DNA of 64,000 bases from Ornithodoros turicata (GCF_037126465.1 NC_088204.1:21334804-21398803); one strand, 5' to 3'. Positions 20,498-32,102 are shown, numbered from the stretch's first letter. Translations and numbers: made by a program. Notes: a model not told the origin generated them from the sequence alone.

Positions 20498-22772
20498 ATG
20501 GCTTGCACGGCAATGGCTCAATGGGTGTCAGTGGACTCGTTCGCAAAATCTGCGAGGTAAAAGACCTCCTCGCTCTTTTTGTTCTAAAAACGGTAAGTGC
20601 GTGCGATGTTTTAACAAATTATATGTAATAGTTTGTGGCTTATATTGAATGGAGAATATTATGGTTTGCTCATGTGAATATATGCTTCCTTTCTGTTTTT
20701 CTGTATTCCAAATCTCGGAAAGAAAGCAGTTGCAGAAGCGGCACTATCTGAAAACGCGCAAGTTATTACTGAAACAAGTAGTTTTGTATTGCCAGTGCCA
20801 GTGTAAGCAGTGCATCTCGGTAAACGCAATGTATGCTTCACTTTAATAAGGCCGTTTTGGTATTCCTGACGATTTGTGCATTGAAGTGGTTCGCTAAGAA
20901 TGAAGTTGCGCTATAAAGTCAGACATAATGTTAATCATCAATATCCGGAACATCCGTTTCTTGCGGGGAGTTATTTTTTGATCCACATGCAACCATGACT
21001 TCGAAGTATGACAACAAAGAAAAGTTACTTAGCGAGTAAACAACTCTGTGAGAAGACGGCATACTCACCTGCTACTTGTCAGTAGCTGCAAGATCATGAG
21101 GGTCACCCGCTTTACTGTCTGTATGAGGTGTCTTCGATGGATGTCTTCGATGGATGGCAGACTTCGCAGACGGGTGTCAGCGCAGTCCAACGCGAAGTCG
21201 TCCCATGATGCAATAGTTATCCCCTGCACCCCAACCCTGAACAGAACTTTACCACGTAACAGGCTGAAGGCCAACAATCGCACATAACGATACCCGATTT
21301 GTACGCAAGCTCAAAATGTAGTGTCTTTTCTCCTCGTGCATATTATAACTTTCATATGCTTTGTTTGATTTCTGAGAGGGTGACCAGAAAAAAGAAGAAG
21401 AAGAAGTAAAAAGACACAGCGTTCGCGCTACACTGTTAACACCACAATTCCATCGTTCACTCCCATGATCTTTTTCTTTTTTTTGAAACAGGAGCCACAC
21501 ACTTTCTTGTGACACTTATGCAGTTACGTTAGTTGTCACAAAAACGCGTCCACCCCGCGATCTCCACAAATAAGGAAAACAACAGTATCATAGTTCGTCT
21601 TCAGCGTGTTATGTATAGTGAAATCCTGTTTACCATTTTCCAGCTGGAAAGCAAAACAGCTGGGCGTAATGTGGCCAATATATCCAATCCAATCCAGTCC
21701 GATAATCACTCTTATCCTAAGACCAAGATTCATCCGTAAAACACACACACACACACAAACAAAAAAGCACCTTCGTAGTATAGTCGTGATAGATCTCCAA
21801 GATTACGTACGCAATTATGGAAGATCCCTTCAATATCAAGACTGCTTAACTGTGGGATCTATGGCAGGGGATCGCTTCGTTAGATATAATGTGTGTTTAC
21901 TTTGCGCGTCTCGACCTTCTCATTAGATAGATATGCCTCACTCATGAAGGCCGGTCTGATGTTGATCTAAAACACTCGTTTGGTGAAATGACAACGCCCC
22001 AAGGGACGGGCAACCCGTCGGGTATATTGCATTATACATGCAACGGACAGCATGCATGATTTTATTTTCTGCTACGTACCTTGGGATATTAATTGCGGTT
22101 GGTTACTCGGTCAGACGTTGACACATTAATGGGCAAAACATATGGGACAGTACACATGAAGAAATCTCGCGTAGATGCAGGCCAGCTTTCTCATCTGCTG
22201 TATTATATCCGACTGTTACGTCCCTGTTTCATCGACATGTAAACAAATGTAATTAGTTCTGATATAACTTAAAGTGTGACAAAAGGCGGCCATGAGGTGA
22301 AGCTCTCTTTTCGAAGTGCATGCTCATTCTGATGGTAATAATCAGTGGCTTTGTACGATGCGAGAACATTGGGACGTTCTTCAATCTCACTGCCGGTGCC
22401 TTTTCTTCAACTGCCATTATTCAGTTGACGGCTATACTGTATCTGATGTTGAGATGAAACACTCCATTTATCAGCGCAACATAAATAAATAAATAAATAG
22501 TGCTGTATTTTACTTGTTTCTACTACTACTTTCCCCACAGTCGTTGCTCGTTGGCACGTGCTGACAAAGGCGCCAGGTGCCACGGGGAGATCTTCATTTG
22601 GAATCCTTTTCAGCTTTTGCCCCAGACGGTTCAACGAATACCCTTGGAAGACAGCTTAGAGGAAAGCTTCGATGACGGAATATCGGAGCGACGTAAAACA
22701 GCTATCTCAAGGATTCGCGAGAGATTGATTTGTTTGCGACACATCAAAAGTGACGCAGAGGCAAGAAATTAG
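20498..22772 (+). CDS. tentative two-exon orphan gene (20498-20556 and 22541-22772)
   Basis: A short first exon begins with ATG (MACTAMAQWVSVDSFAKSA) and ends CTGCGAG before GTAAAA, leaving two bases of a codon. A second exon follows a strong acceptor (TTTCCCCACAG) at 22541 and needs exactly one base to complete that codon. The joined frame gives 96 residues and ends at TAG. The second exon encodes GARCHGEIFIWNPFQLLPQ, an acidic stretch (LEDSLEESFDD) and a basic helix-like tail (ERRKTAISRIRERLICLRHI). I recognise no family. The matching phases support the model, but a 2-kb intron between such small exons could also be coincidence; the second exon alone is more convincing. Confidence 0.3.
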
Positions 22773-24570
22773 AACCCAGCAAGCATAAACAAGCAAGTGG
22801 TTCCTGAGAACCTTCTGAGACCCATACGAGGGTAACAGACAAAAACAAAGAAGAAGGACAACTGAAAAGGCAGAGTAATCCAGACAGTAATCTTCCTTGT
22901 TTTCCAGTATACGCAAGCTATCCGGCATCATTCGGAAGCTATTGCTTCTTCTAAGAATCGCGTATCCAATCCATCTGCGTGCTTAATCCGCGACCTGTCA
23001 CTCGCCAGCCGTCCAATGAGAAGTAGGCTACCCCCCTTTCCTTCTGTCTTCCTCGACGTACAGTGTTCTAGAAGGGTAACATAGTGGGAAGCAGCAGGTG
23101 GGAAGAGCGCCGGCACACTCCCCAACGGCAGCTGACCCAAAAAAAGCGGACGTCCGCGTGTGGCGCTGCTGTTGACAACCCGAGCCACTGGAGTGGAAAA
23201 TACCGAGGGCGCCTGGTAGGTGTGAATACTTGTGTGCTTTCGTTCTGTTGCCTACGTTTTTCAAGCGCATTCCTTCAACATGTGCACTTGTAAAAGAAAC
23301 GACTGCTGAGCTCTGATGGAGAAGAAAAAGAAGACGGACACGCATTGCTTCCTAATCCACGCTCCTTCCACGCTAATGTCCTATATCAGGGCTCGACTAC
23401 TCTAGTGTATACTAGCATAAATTGTGAGGTAAATTTCACACTGCACATAGTAATGTGTGTCGACGTCGACGTAGTCGTGTAGAAGTGTCGTGTCGACGTA
23501 GTACACAGCGTCATGAGTAGAGCGTGAAGTTTTGAAGAAATAATTTCTCCTAAATTGGGCAGGATAAAAATCGGGTAAGAAACGTGCTCTAAATTGATGC
23601 AAATTCAGGTGGAAAAACTTCCAGTATGCTAAATCCTGGAGTATAAAGAGCCACTGTCCAGGGGTAATGCGCTGTGACTCACTACATAGCATCACTTCAA
23701 ACGCCAATGGGGTAGGACCTGGAATCATACTTCTGGAGCTGTTGAGAGCATAGTGCTGGCCGCAATCAGCTACTGTTACCACGTACTGTGTCATCACAAG
23801 TGGTCCTCCAACAGTGGCTTTTATGTCCTGTTCCGCTCGAGTTTTACTGTAAGCAAAATCTAGGCGATTCAAAGTATTGTGTTTCGAGATTTTAGAAAAG
23901 TGCGGTGACCTTGAACATGGGTACCGTTGGTGCTGCTGTCTCAATTTGGTTTGAGGAGCCCTAATTGATAGGTTAATTAAATTTTGCAGGTATACTTAAT
24001 TGGTCGTCTCACAGATGCATGGTATCATGCAGAAAGTTCAGCCTAGTCGTAAAAGCCAAAGGAAAAAGCGGTAGCCAAGCAGTTCCTGGTCTTTTTGTTA
24101 AAAATATGTAATGCAGTGATGGCCAGTTAACTACCTACATGTGGCAGTATAAATAATACATAAAAACACGTATTATAAGTATTATAATACTCCAGTAATA
24201 CTTGTTGGATTTTGACGTGTTCGTTCACTCCGTACCCGCTATCAGCATGGTGATTAATCTGGTCTGGCGGGTCAGAACACCACACGTTATATAAGGCATC
24301 CGCTCTTTGAACACCTACTCCTCTGGGAATTAGTCAGTGTACCCTCTCTGGTCATAAAATTCCGGGGAAAGAAAGGAACAATCAGAAGTGTTTCTAGCTC
24401 TGTGTCCATGGGTAAAGTACGCACCGGGGCCGGCTTCTATTTCTGTAATGCGGAAAATTTCCCTCAGCTCAGGAGGGACAGTTGCCCTCGACCCCTGGCT
24501 GGTCTTAAAAAAGACAGATCCTAGAAGTCTTGTGGCATATTCAATTCGTCACAAGACGTTCTTTGCTTAG
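22773..24570. other. intergenic DNA, no gene recognised
   Basis: No gene is supported. A 180-codon minus-strand frame at 23944-23402 begins at TTG and has no recognisable motif. Confidence 0.45.
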
Positions 24571-24574
24571 ACCA

Positions 24575-24760
24575 TGCAGGAGAACACTCGAAGCAGTTGA
24601 AGATCCAGACCCTCGGTTTGTGGGAGGGGGTTCTTTGTCGGACGCGTAATGGGGGAGGGGAGAGAGGGAAATCCAATGTATAAACTGACGTTTTTTGTAA
24701 AATATTCTGTATAAACTGACTGTAACTAACTGTATAAACTGACGTTTTTTTGACTCCTGG
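24575..24760 (-). mobile_element. partial copy of the hAT-like MITE found at 45790-45951
   Basis: Reverse-complement similarity to 45790-45951 is clear across the block that reads, on plus, AGACCCTCGGTTTGTGGGAG and AGAGGGAAATCCAATGTATA. The outer left end is replaced by other sequence, and the TGTATAAACTGACG motif is repeated three times with spacers (24676-24745). Confidence 0.7.
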
Positions 24761-25199
24761 ATCCCGTGTCTTACCACTTCGCCTATTCCCATTTGGCCTA
24801 ATGCTTTTTAGCAGATTATCTCGCCACCCCTTAGGATGTTCACCAAATTCTGCAGAAAGTCCCACTCCGCCTACTGAACCGTGTCACGTGAGGAAAGAAG
24901 GCGGTCCACTGGCATGCTGCCAAAAGTCACTTTCACGTCTTCACATAACTTCACAATCTCCTTGGTTTTATCCAAGCATAGCATTGCATTGAATGCATTT
25001 TTTAATACTTCCTGAAAAGTAAATACGAGAAATTTGTTATTCTTTGTCCGGAAGTCAAACGTAATTACGCATCTGCACATAACAGCTTTATCCCTCTGCT
25101 AGTTCTATTCAAGCATGCTGCCAAAAGTCACTTTACCTGTTATATTTAGTATCTGTGTGCTAAACCAATGAGGTCTGTCACAGGTCACGTGCACAGGGA

Positions 25200-25405
25200 C
25201 CACGTCACCAGTGATTTATCCAGACCCCCCTACACCCTCTAACTTTTTCACCAGTGTACCCCCTACAGGGGGTGCCCTTGCGATTTCAAGGGCATATCGG
25301 TAATGATAGGTTAAGCCGTAATGACGTAACTATAGTAATGACCCGCCCCCAATTTTTTCCAACACCCCTCCGTGCTTGGGATTCTGGATAAACCGCAACA
25401 CGTTA
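25200..25405. mobile_element. probable hAT-like MITE, right end eroded
   Basis: The left end CAGTGATTTATCCAGA and the right end TCTGGATAAACCGC are inverted relatives. Similar 8-bp flanks (CACGTCAC and CACGTTAC) suggest a diverged target duplication. The interior holds runs of C and G. Confidence 0.5.
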
Positions 25406-26089
25406 CGACCGTCTGGTTGGTCACGGCGTACCCTTCACCACGCCTTCGTGTTCCCTCCGCTCTTTCCACGAGTGGAGTTTTCTTTCATTTTCTTTTTATT
25501 TTGAAGGGAGCAAAAATTCAAAAGTCTGCCCCCTTTTTTTCATTCCAAGTCCAATTCCCTGACAAAGTGGTAGCAGGTCCATTTCCGTGTCCAGTCTGTA
25601 TGGAAACTTACCCCCTTTTTTTACGTTAAACATTCGTCCATCCGTCCATTCATGAATCAACGAAAACGTTTTACTCGATAATAATCGATTCATTTTATTA
25701 TTAGTGGTATCGCACTCACCTTCGTTTGCAAATGTAAAGGGTCCTTGTTCCGGACGACGTAAGGTTGTCGTCGGACGAGCACATTCATCTCTTGCAGACG
25801 TCACTATCGGGACGGGGCATGTAAGTAACGCCCACTTGTCGACAGTCCTGTTTCGCCTAATGAGATTGCACAGCAGACCCATTTCGCCTAACACCAGTCA
25901 CCCCTCCCGCCTCTTTAATACGATAATCCGGATTAGGCGAAATGGGATGTAACCCCTGGATCCATGACAGACTCAAAGATTGAATTTTATTATTCGCGTT
26001 ATTTATTAAGTAACGCATCTATTGTTTCATACAACAGGCATTATAAATTGTGAAATAAATATTGTGTACGCCCTGGACTTTTCAAATAG
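25406..26089. other. intergenic DNA with TTCGCCTAA motifs
   Basis: No gene recognised. The motif TTCGCCTAA occurs on both strands around 25850-25945 and in related form near 24776, probably marking eroded repeat ends. Confidence 0.4.
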
Positions 26090-26205
26090 TTATGTATTTC
26101 TCTATTACCATAAGGTATTATAATACAGTTATGTATTTCTCTATTACCATAAGGTATCATAATACAGTTATGCATTTCTCTATTATCATACCCCAGGGTA
26201 GGCTG
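26090..26205. repeat. three tandem copies of a ~39-bp AT-rich unit
   Basis: The unit TTATGTATTTCTCTATTACC followed by ATAAGGTATTATAATACAG is repeated three times with few changes, directly abutting the following palindrome. Confidence 0.9.
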
Positions 26206-26217
26206 GCAGGTAGGCTG

Positions 26218-26368
26218 GCAGGGTAGGCTGCTTGGCGACACACGGGGCTGTATCCCTTTTCCTTCCTTGTATCCTTGGGAATTATAATACATAACTATAT
26301 TATAATTCCCAAGGATACAAGGAAGGAAAAGGGATACAGCCCCGTGTGTCGCCAAGCAGCCTACCCTG
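26218..26368. repeat. ~150-bp near-perfect palindrome
   Basis: Arms of about 71 bases (CAGGGTAGGCTGCTTGGCGA onward) are reverse complements around a short AT centre near 26293. The outer left side carries additional short GGTAGGCTGGCAG repeats. Confidence 0.92.
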
Positions 26369-26379
26369 GGCATGATGAA

Positions 26380-27295
26380 TGACCCGTCCACGACGTCGGT
26401 TTTCACTGACGGGTCATCCACAGTCACTATATAAACTGTAGGGTCATCTACTCGGGATGGCTTGTCCTGGGCATTTGTCATTCCATCTCAGTCAGTTTCC
26501 TGTGGTCACCATCTTTCTCACAGAGCATCATCTACGTGTACCGAGCTCTACACTATTCTCTTTGCTATGCGAAAAATATCAGCCAGCCCAGCTCAGTGCG
26601 GGGTCGCCTTTACAGGCTCAGGACCCGCGCTGCAGTGTGTGGCCAACTTGGGGATACGTGGGTCTCTCAGTCCTGTTGTCTTTGACATCGATCCTGCAAG
26701 TTTATAAGAACGCGGCCGTTGCCGGGCTGTCGCATTGCAGTGGATCCCCGGTCATGTCGGCATCAGCGGTAATGAAGAAGCAGACAGAGCCGCCTTGAGC
26801 GCCCATCAGCACGCAGCCTTTTCCCCGATAATGACGTCTTTGGGCGACCGAAGACACCTCCTTTCAACATTCACCGGCTCCAAGATGCGGGCTCAGTGGC
26901 AACACGACATAGCTCACTCCCTTCTCTCGAATGTAGACCTCACGCTTTCTCTCGTAATTCCTCCGCGACTACCGCGCCCCTTACTGCATTCTTCTACCGC
27001 ATAAGGCACAAAGTTGCCTTTACAACTGCCTTTAAACACCGTCTCGGCACCACCTCGTCTTCCCTCTGCTCCACTTCTGGAATGCACAGCGACCTCTGCC
27101 ACGTCATCCTGGCTTGTGGGCACTATCACCACGAGCGTGCACTGGTGGAACAAACAACAACTTTATTTCAGGATAATGGGTGGGAAGTTTCATCGCCAGG
27201 GGCGATGCTCTACCCCATCGCTGGAGGGGAAGCAGGGAATGAAGGAATGGGTCCCGTTACAATGAGGATCGAAGTCCTGTGGCGTCCAAAAAGGT
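26380..27295 (+). pseudogene. LINE RNase H domain remnant (R1/I/Loa-like)
   Basis: Fragments in different frames belong to the RNase H and C-terminal zinc region of a non-LTR retrotransposon. These are VFTDGSST near 26400 (the first catalytic Asp region), LQWIPGHVGISGNEEADRAA around 26730-26790 (the later catalytic block with H and D), and a degraded SDLCHVILACGHYHHERALV tail near 27090-27140. The frames change at least twice and stops are present. No reverse transcriptase remains, so this is a 5'-truncated dead copy. Confidence 0.85.
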
Positions 27296-27687
27296 GAAGA
27301 GACCTTGAGGACAGAGCGTTGGTGAGATGGATGCGGCCAGGGGCCAAGCAATTCAGCAAGTCTTGTGGGGGATTTCAGACTGTTTCGACTCATCTTTGTG
27401 TTCTTGCGCTGTTTTAGATAACAACTGCAAAGTTACAGCAACACGCAACAGAGGACAATACTATCTCGACGATAACGCTCTGCCAATTGCTAGGCTACAG
27501 CTACTCGCATCTGCAATCGGTGTGACGTCGGTGAATTCCGTGACGACATGCTGCAACAGTACATTTAAGCTCGTTGGAGCGACCGGGCCTCGCAGTCTTG
27601 TGGGGGATTTCAGACTGTTTCAACTCATCTTTGTGTTCTTGCACTGTTTTAGGACTGCTTGGGTGAAACATTCCAGAGTGTCTAAAT

Positions 27688-28262
27688 ATGCCTACGACAG
27701 AGAATGAACTGTGCTTCTCTTGTATGCAAAGTGTTACGGTGGATATAAATGGTATCCGTTGCTCTAGGTGCCACAGTCTGTATCACGGCGGGAAACGTTC
27801 AAATATGACCAAAACCTCCTTGAAATCCTTGTCAGATACAGAACGAAGTGGTACATGTAACATATGCGATAAGCGGGGATCCAAGTCGTTATCGGGAGAA
27901 CCGTCCCTGTCCACCATATTACTTGAGGTTCGTCAGAATGGTGCGAAAATGAACCTGGCACTCGAGAAAATTGATGCTCTAGAAAAGAAAGTAGACGACT
28001 TAACATCAAAACACGAAGCCCTAACATCACGTGTTGTAAACAATGAAGTTCAGATAATGCGCGTGAATGAACGCAGTTAGAAAAAACAACAGCGTCATTA
28101 AAAAGTAAGGAAGATGAAATCAAAACGATAAGGTCTAGTTTTGGCGACCTTGAACAATGAAGTCGCCGATGCAACGTAGAAATTAAAGGTCTTCCATGTG
28201 TACCAGGAGACGATATCCTGAAACAGATAAACAACATTGCATCGCAAATCGGCGTTACACAC
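27688..28262 (+). pseudogene. CR1 ORF1 remnant (zinc-finger/coiled-coil protein)
   Basis: The frame from 27688 encodes a Cys-rich N-terminus (CFSCMQSV, GIRCSRCHSLYHGG, CNICDKRG), resembling the PHD/zinc-ribbon start of CR1 ORF1 proteins. A coiled-coil-like segment (NLALEKIDALEKKVDDLTSK) follows, and a stop at 28078. After a frameshift, NVEIKGLPCVPGDD and LKQINNIASQIGV at 28165-28260 give the RNA-binding region of ORF1. The latter runs straight into endonuclease sequence, so the intervening stretch has been lost. Confidence 0.75.
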
Positions 28263-28654
28263 GTGACCTTATCAGATGTTGACGGTTTTCAGCAAGTTAT
28301 AACTTCGCCGACAAGATTTAGCTCAACATCTTCCACATTGATAGACCATATTCTTACCAACCTCAGGGAGGACCATTTGCTTTATGGTGTTGCTGCATGT
28401 GACATCAGTGATCACGAACTCGTATATATGTGTCTCGTGCAGCTCGAAGTATAAGGGAAGTACATAGAGTAAGGCACCCGTTCGTCGATTACACAATTGG
28501 TGAAGCACAATTGTTTACACAGGTGTGGGAGTTCCCAGACAACGTGAACGCTGAAGACAAGTTTAGATGTTTCCACAATATTTTGCAAACTATTATCACA
28601 AAGTCGACTTTCTATGTTACGCGTACTAAGCGAAATAGGGCAAGGAAACCGTGA
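28263..28654 (+). pseudogene. CR1 endonuclease C-terminal remnant
   Basis: The sequence encodes QQVITSPTRFSSTSSTLIDH followed by ILTN and DISDHELVYMCL. This is the SSTLIDHI...SDH signature at the end of APE-type endonucleases in CR1 elements. Most of the endonuclease N-terminal to it is absent. A linker towards reverse transcriptase follows with frameshifts. Confidence 0.85.
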
Positions 28655-28821
28655 ATCACGAGTCGCCTCCTGAGGTCAATCAAACATAAATACAATCTCT
28701 ATAAAAAAACATCGGTCTAATCCAGGAAATCATGCACTGTACTTGAGGTATAAAAAATACAACAATGTTCTTTCCGAGATACTGAGGGAGGCTAAGGTGC
28801 ATTGCTATTCGCGGTCCTTGA

Positions 28822-29594
28822 GTGAATGCGAGGGGAACCAAAAATAAAGTGTGGAATCTGATAAAAGGTGCACTTAACCAGTCAAACGACAGTGTAGGAG
28901 TGTCTGCTGTGCCAAATTATGACGGCAACATTATAATAAATGCATCCGATATGTGTAACCTCTTTAACCAATACTTTTGTAGCATCACAGACCAAGTCGA
29001 GTATATACCTGCAGCGAGAAATGATTTAGTTATGCTACCAGAAAGGCGCTCACCAACATTTTTCTTGGAACCAACGTGTGCAGAGGAAGTGGAAACTATA
29101 ATGTTAAACATGAAAGTAAAAAAATCCACTGGGTACGACAACATTTCACCCAGGTTCTTGAAACATTTTCGACATTATCTTTCAGGGCCATTGTCTCGTA
29201 TTATAAATGACATTTTCTTAGAAGGAGTGTTTCCGGCGGAACTAAAGGTCGCTAAAATCATACCAGTACACAAAAAGGGGGATAGGCTCCAGATTTCCAA
29301 TTATAGGCCCATAGCTGTGCTGAGTTCACTCAGTAAGGTGATCGAAACGCTTCTCCATCGTAGACTGTTAAGGTACCTTGACAAACATAGCTTCTTGTCG
29401 GAATGCCATTTCGGGTTTCGCCCAGGTAAATCTACAGATTTGGCGCTACTCAACACTGCTGAGAAAGTTAGAACAGCCATAGATAGAAAAAATATTAATA
29501 ATGGGCATATTTATAGATCTAAGGAAGGCGTTTGACCTCATAGATCCTGAGAGATTACTGCTGAAACTAGAACTGTACGGAATAAGAGGTGCGC
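28822..29594 (+). pseudogene. CR1 reverse transcriptase, N-terminal half
   Basis: A 237-codon frame carries reverse-transcriptase blocks: KKSTGYDNISPRFLKHF, AKIIPVHKKGDRLQISNYRP, IAVLSSLSKVIETLLHRRLL, and ECHFGFRPGKSTDLALL. A frameshift near 29505 is followed by GIFIDLRKAFDLIDPERLLL, the first catalytic Asp block, ending at GIRGAP where the TIR element begins. Confidence 0.92.
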
Positions 29595-30388
29595 CACTGT
29601 AAAGCAGTAGATAAATATGATATGCCGGTGATGTGACTAGAGACTTTGTTGCTTCTAAATACCATATGCGGAACCATACGACCGACAACGCGCTATAAAT
29701 ATTTTTAATTTGCCATGAAAGATGTAGCGTAGTGGAGTGGTGCGACGCCTGGTGTCAAACAACCCCCTGTACAGCGGGCAACACTGAAATTTGGTATTAC
29801 ACACTATTACATCTGAACTTCGTTATTTTAGTAACCATATTATTAGTTTTCCCGTTCACCTATGCATTCTGAAACCCCAGTGAACAGTGTTTTTTGCGAA
29901 GTAACCCAGCGCTGGCCACTGTTCGATGGAGGCTCCCCTACTTCTCTGCTGCACCTGCGCGCTCCTTCTGTTCGCGGCCTATTTCGAACGATCAAACTCT
30001 CTCTGTGAACCTCTGTGAACAAACAAGTCCCGACGCTGTCTGGCTTCTTGAATGTCTGACACATTTTTTTCAACGGCTTAGCATTTCATTTCAGTTCGCT
30101 TATCCGTTTATCCTCAGATGTGGATCGTTGTGCGGATTGCAGAGGCGGATTTTATGGTGGATTGTGGTGGCCCAGTGTTATACGCATGCAATGTGGTTGC
30201 CGCCGTATGTGTCAGGAGTACGTATTCGTTTCGAATACCTAGTACAGTGTTGTCCGTAATCTTGAATTGTAATTTTCTAATTAACTTGCACCGTCGATTG
30301 GAATGAAATTTGCGCAGTTTTTGTCCTATTGGCTTGGACTATCGAATAGCCACACTAAATGTCTTTTGATCGCTGCTGCTTTACAGTG
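29595..30388. mobile_element. 794-bp TIR element inserted in CR1 reverse transcriptase
   Basis: The ends CACTGTAAAGCAGTAG and CTGCTGCTTTACAGTG are inverted repeats (15 of 16). They sit exactly where reverse-transcriptase coding is broken. The interior has no recognisable coding region. CACTG termini are seen in Chapaev/CACTA-type elements; no target duplication could be read. Confidence 0.75.
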
Positions 30389-31324
30389 CCTTTAACAACT
30401 GTCAGAACCCAGTTCGTATCAATAGGCGATGATAAATCGACTAGCCTACAAAACATAGTTGGGGTACCTCAGGGTTCAAACCTGGGCCCTCTGCTTTTTT
30501 TAGTTTTTATCAATGATCTGCCAGAGTTCTTGTCAGCAGAGTGTACCCTTTACGCGGACGACACCAGCGTGTTTGTGGATGCCGTAACCCTAGAAACACT
30601 TCACCACAAAGCTAACCAAGCTCTTAACAGACTGTCAATCTGGCTGTCTTTAATAAATAAGTTAGTTCCGAATTTTTCAAGAACTAGCTACGTAGTGTTT
30701 CGACCAGTACAGAGATCGCTTGATCTTGAGAATTCAAGTGTGTATTTTAGTTGTCACAGGCTCTCTCGGGCAGAGTCGGTAAAGTTTTTGGGTGTCACAC
30801 TTAATGAGCACCTTAATTGGCAAGAACATGTTAGTTACATTACAGGGAAAATGTGTTGCGGCCTACAGGCACTGTCGAAGGTTAGAACCTTTTTTCCCGC
30901 ACGCATGCTGGTCAATATCTACAATGCTTTGATCCACTCACACTTAAACTATGCTCTCGTGGTATATGGACTAACCTATAGCAGTGTACTTCAGCCTTTG
31001 CTAATAGTTCAGAAGCGTGCACTGAGAATCATACTGGCCAAGGGTCCCAGGGACTCGATCACACACGCCTTCTCCCTATTTTCGGTTATGGATGTCTTTA
31101 CACCTATCAAAAATAAATTAATTTTACTAGTACACAAATTGGTGTACTCCACTTGTGTACTTAGTTCTGTTTCTCTTACATATTACAACACAACTTATTC
31201 GTCGCGCAGAACATACATGCACCTTAGAATGCCCTTCCCAAGAACTAATTTTGGTATATATATAGATTTAGTTATTGCGGACCAAAATCATGGAATGAAT
31301 TACCAAAAGAGCTTCGGCAATTAA
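30389..31324 (+). pseudogene. CR1 reverse transcriptase, C-terminal half
   Basis: Resuming after the insertion, the frame encodes RTQFVSIGDDKS, VPQGSNLGPLLFLVFINDLP, CTLYADDTSVF (the catalytic YADD), and VKFLGVTLNEHLNWQEHV, then the CR1 C-terminal region (GLQALSKVRTFFPARMLVNI, IHSHLNYALVVYG, IVQKRALRII). It remains open for over 300 codons and ends at 31324. About six residues appear lost at the insertion point compared with related elements. Confidence 0.92.
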
Positions 31325-31671
31325 ATAACTTTTTCTTATTTGGACAGCGACTACGAGCACATTTAACCGGGCATTAATACACCGCTATCTTTGTCACTGT
31401 TTTACTGTATGATATTGTTGTCGCTAGTAATGCATGTCATTTAGTATTACTGGGGCTAGTCATTTTACTTTAAGTGTTAGCGTTGTAGTTGAGATAACTA
31501 TTGCTGATGCTGTTAATTTGTTGTACAGCTCCCGTCAACCTTAATAATAACACTGCAAAAAATTCAGTCCCATTTCGGAGCGCGATAACAGCCACCCTGG
31601 AGGCACTGGGAGAACGTTAAATGAACAAAATCCTTGCGTTAAACTAGCAGATTAATTTTGTTCAATTAAGG

Positions 31672-31748
31672 CGTAGCGCGATCCAAGGAGGGACAATCGG
31701 AAGCCTCGGAAGGTCAATCAAAAATGGCGATGATGATGATGCTACATA
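31672..31748 (-). repeat. gypsy LTR, shortened, minus orientation
   Basis: On the minus strand it reads TGTAGCATCATCATCATCGC ... GGATCGCGCTAC, beginning TG. Compared with 35887-36004 it lacks about 40 internal bases including AATAAATCACTTTTC. A pure C tract of about 22 bases follows at 31749-31770. Confidence 0.75.
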
Positions 31749-32102
31749 GCCCCCCCCCCCCCCCCCCCCCCGCCGGAGGAGAGCTAGTCTCCAAGTGACT
31801 ATCTTGGGTGAAGGGCTGGACGGGGGATGCGAAGGTGGAGAGAAACTTGCCAAGGCTTCAGTAGAAACGTCCGGATTCAAAACATGGGCCGGCTTTAGTC
31901 TGTCGTTAGAGACAGTCTCCTCTCTGCCGTTGACCCTGATGATCGAGGTCTTGGGGGTTCCCGAGAGAACGGGATGAGGCCCAGTGTATGGCGGTTGCAG
32001 AGACCTGCGTACGGCGTCGGTCCGCAGGAACACGTGGGAGGAGTTCATGAGATCGGGGCTGACGTAGGGAGACCATAGGTCGGCATTTTTCGAAATATTC
32101 AT
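31749..32102 (-). pseudogene. Ty3/gypsy integrase C-terminus (GPY/F-like)
   Basis: The minus frame reads SSHVFLRTDAVRRSLQPPYT then GPHPVL, VNGREETVSNDRLKPAHV and a proline-rich tail. This is the C-terminal integrase module of Ty3/gypsy polyproteins, with the SHVF-R-D, PPY-GP and DRLKPA signatures. Upstream reverse transcriptase and integrase core are absent; sequence switches to CAT-rich repeats at about 32090. Confidence 0.88.

Larger units (their letters stand above)
27300..31625 (+). mobile_element. CR1-like LINE, internally deleted and interrupted
   Basis: Parts occur in CR1 order on the plus strand: a 5' region with a duplicated segment (27357-27419 and 27595-27654), an ORF1 remnant, the end of an endonuclease domain, reverse transcriptase in two blocks, and a 3' UTR ending about 31620. 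The 3' UTR motif CGTCAACCTTAATAATAACA (near 31535) recurs inverted at about 36120-36150. A separate TIR element interrupts the reverse transcriptase. Confidence 0.85.

Noticed and set aside
21069..21283. Minus-strand open stretch ending at CAG/GTGAGT donor
   Set aside because: The donor is good but no acceptor or start was found upstream and the peptide has no recognisable features.
23402..23944. 180-codon minus-strand frame
   Set aside because: It starts at TTG, has no known domain, and ends in tyrosine-rich sequence derived from repeated GTCGAC motifs.
31749..31770. Run of about 22 cytosines
   Set aside because: Homopolymer length may be an assembly or slippage artefact; not interpreted as a functional element.
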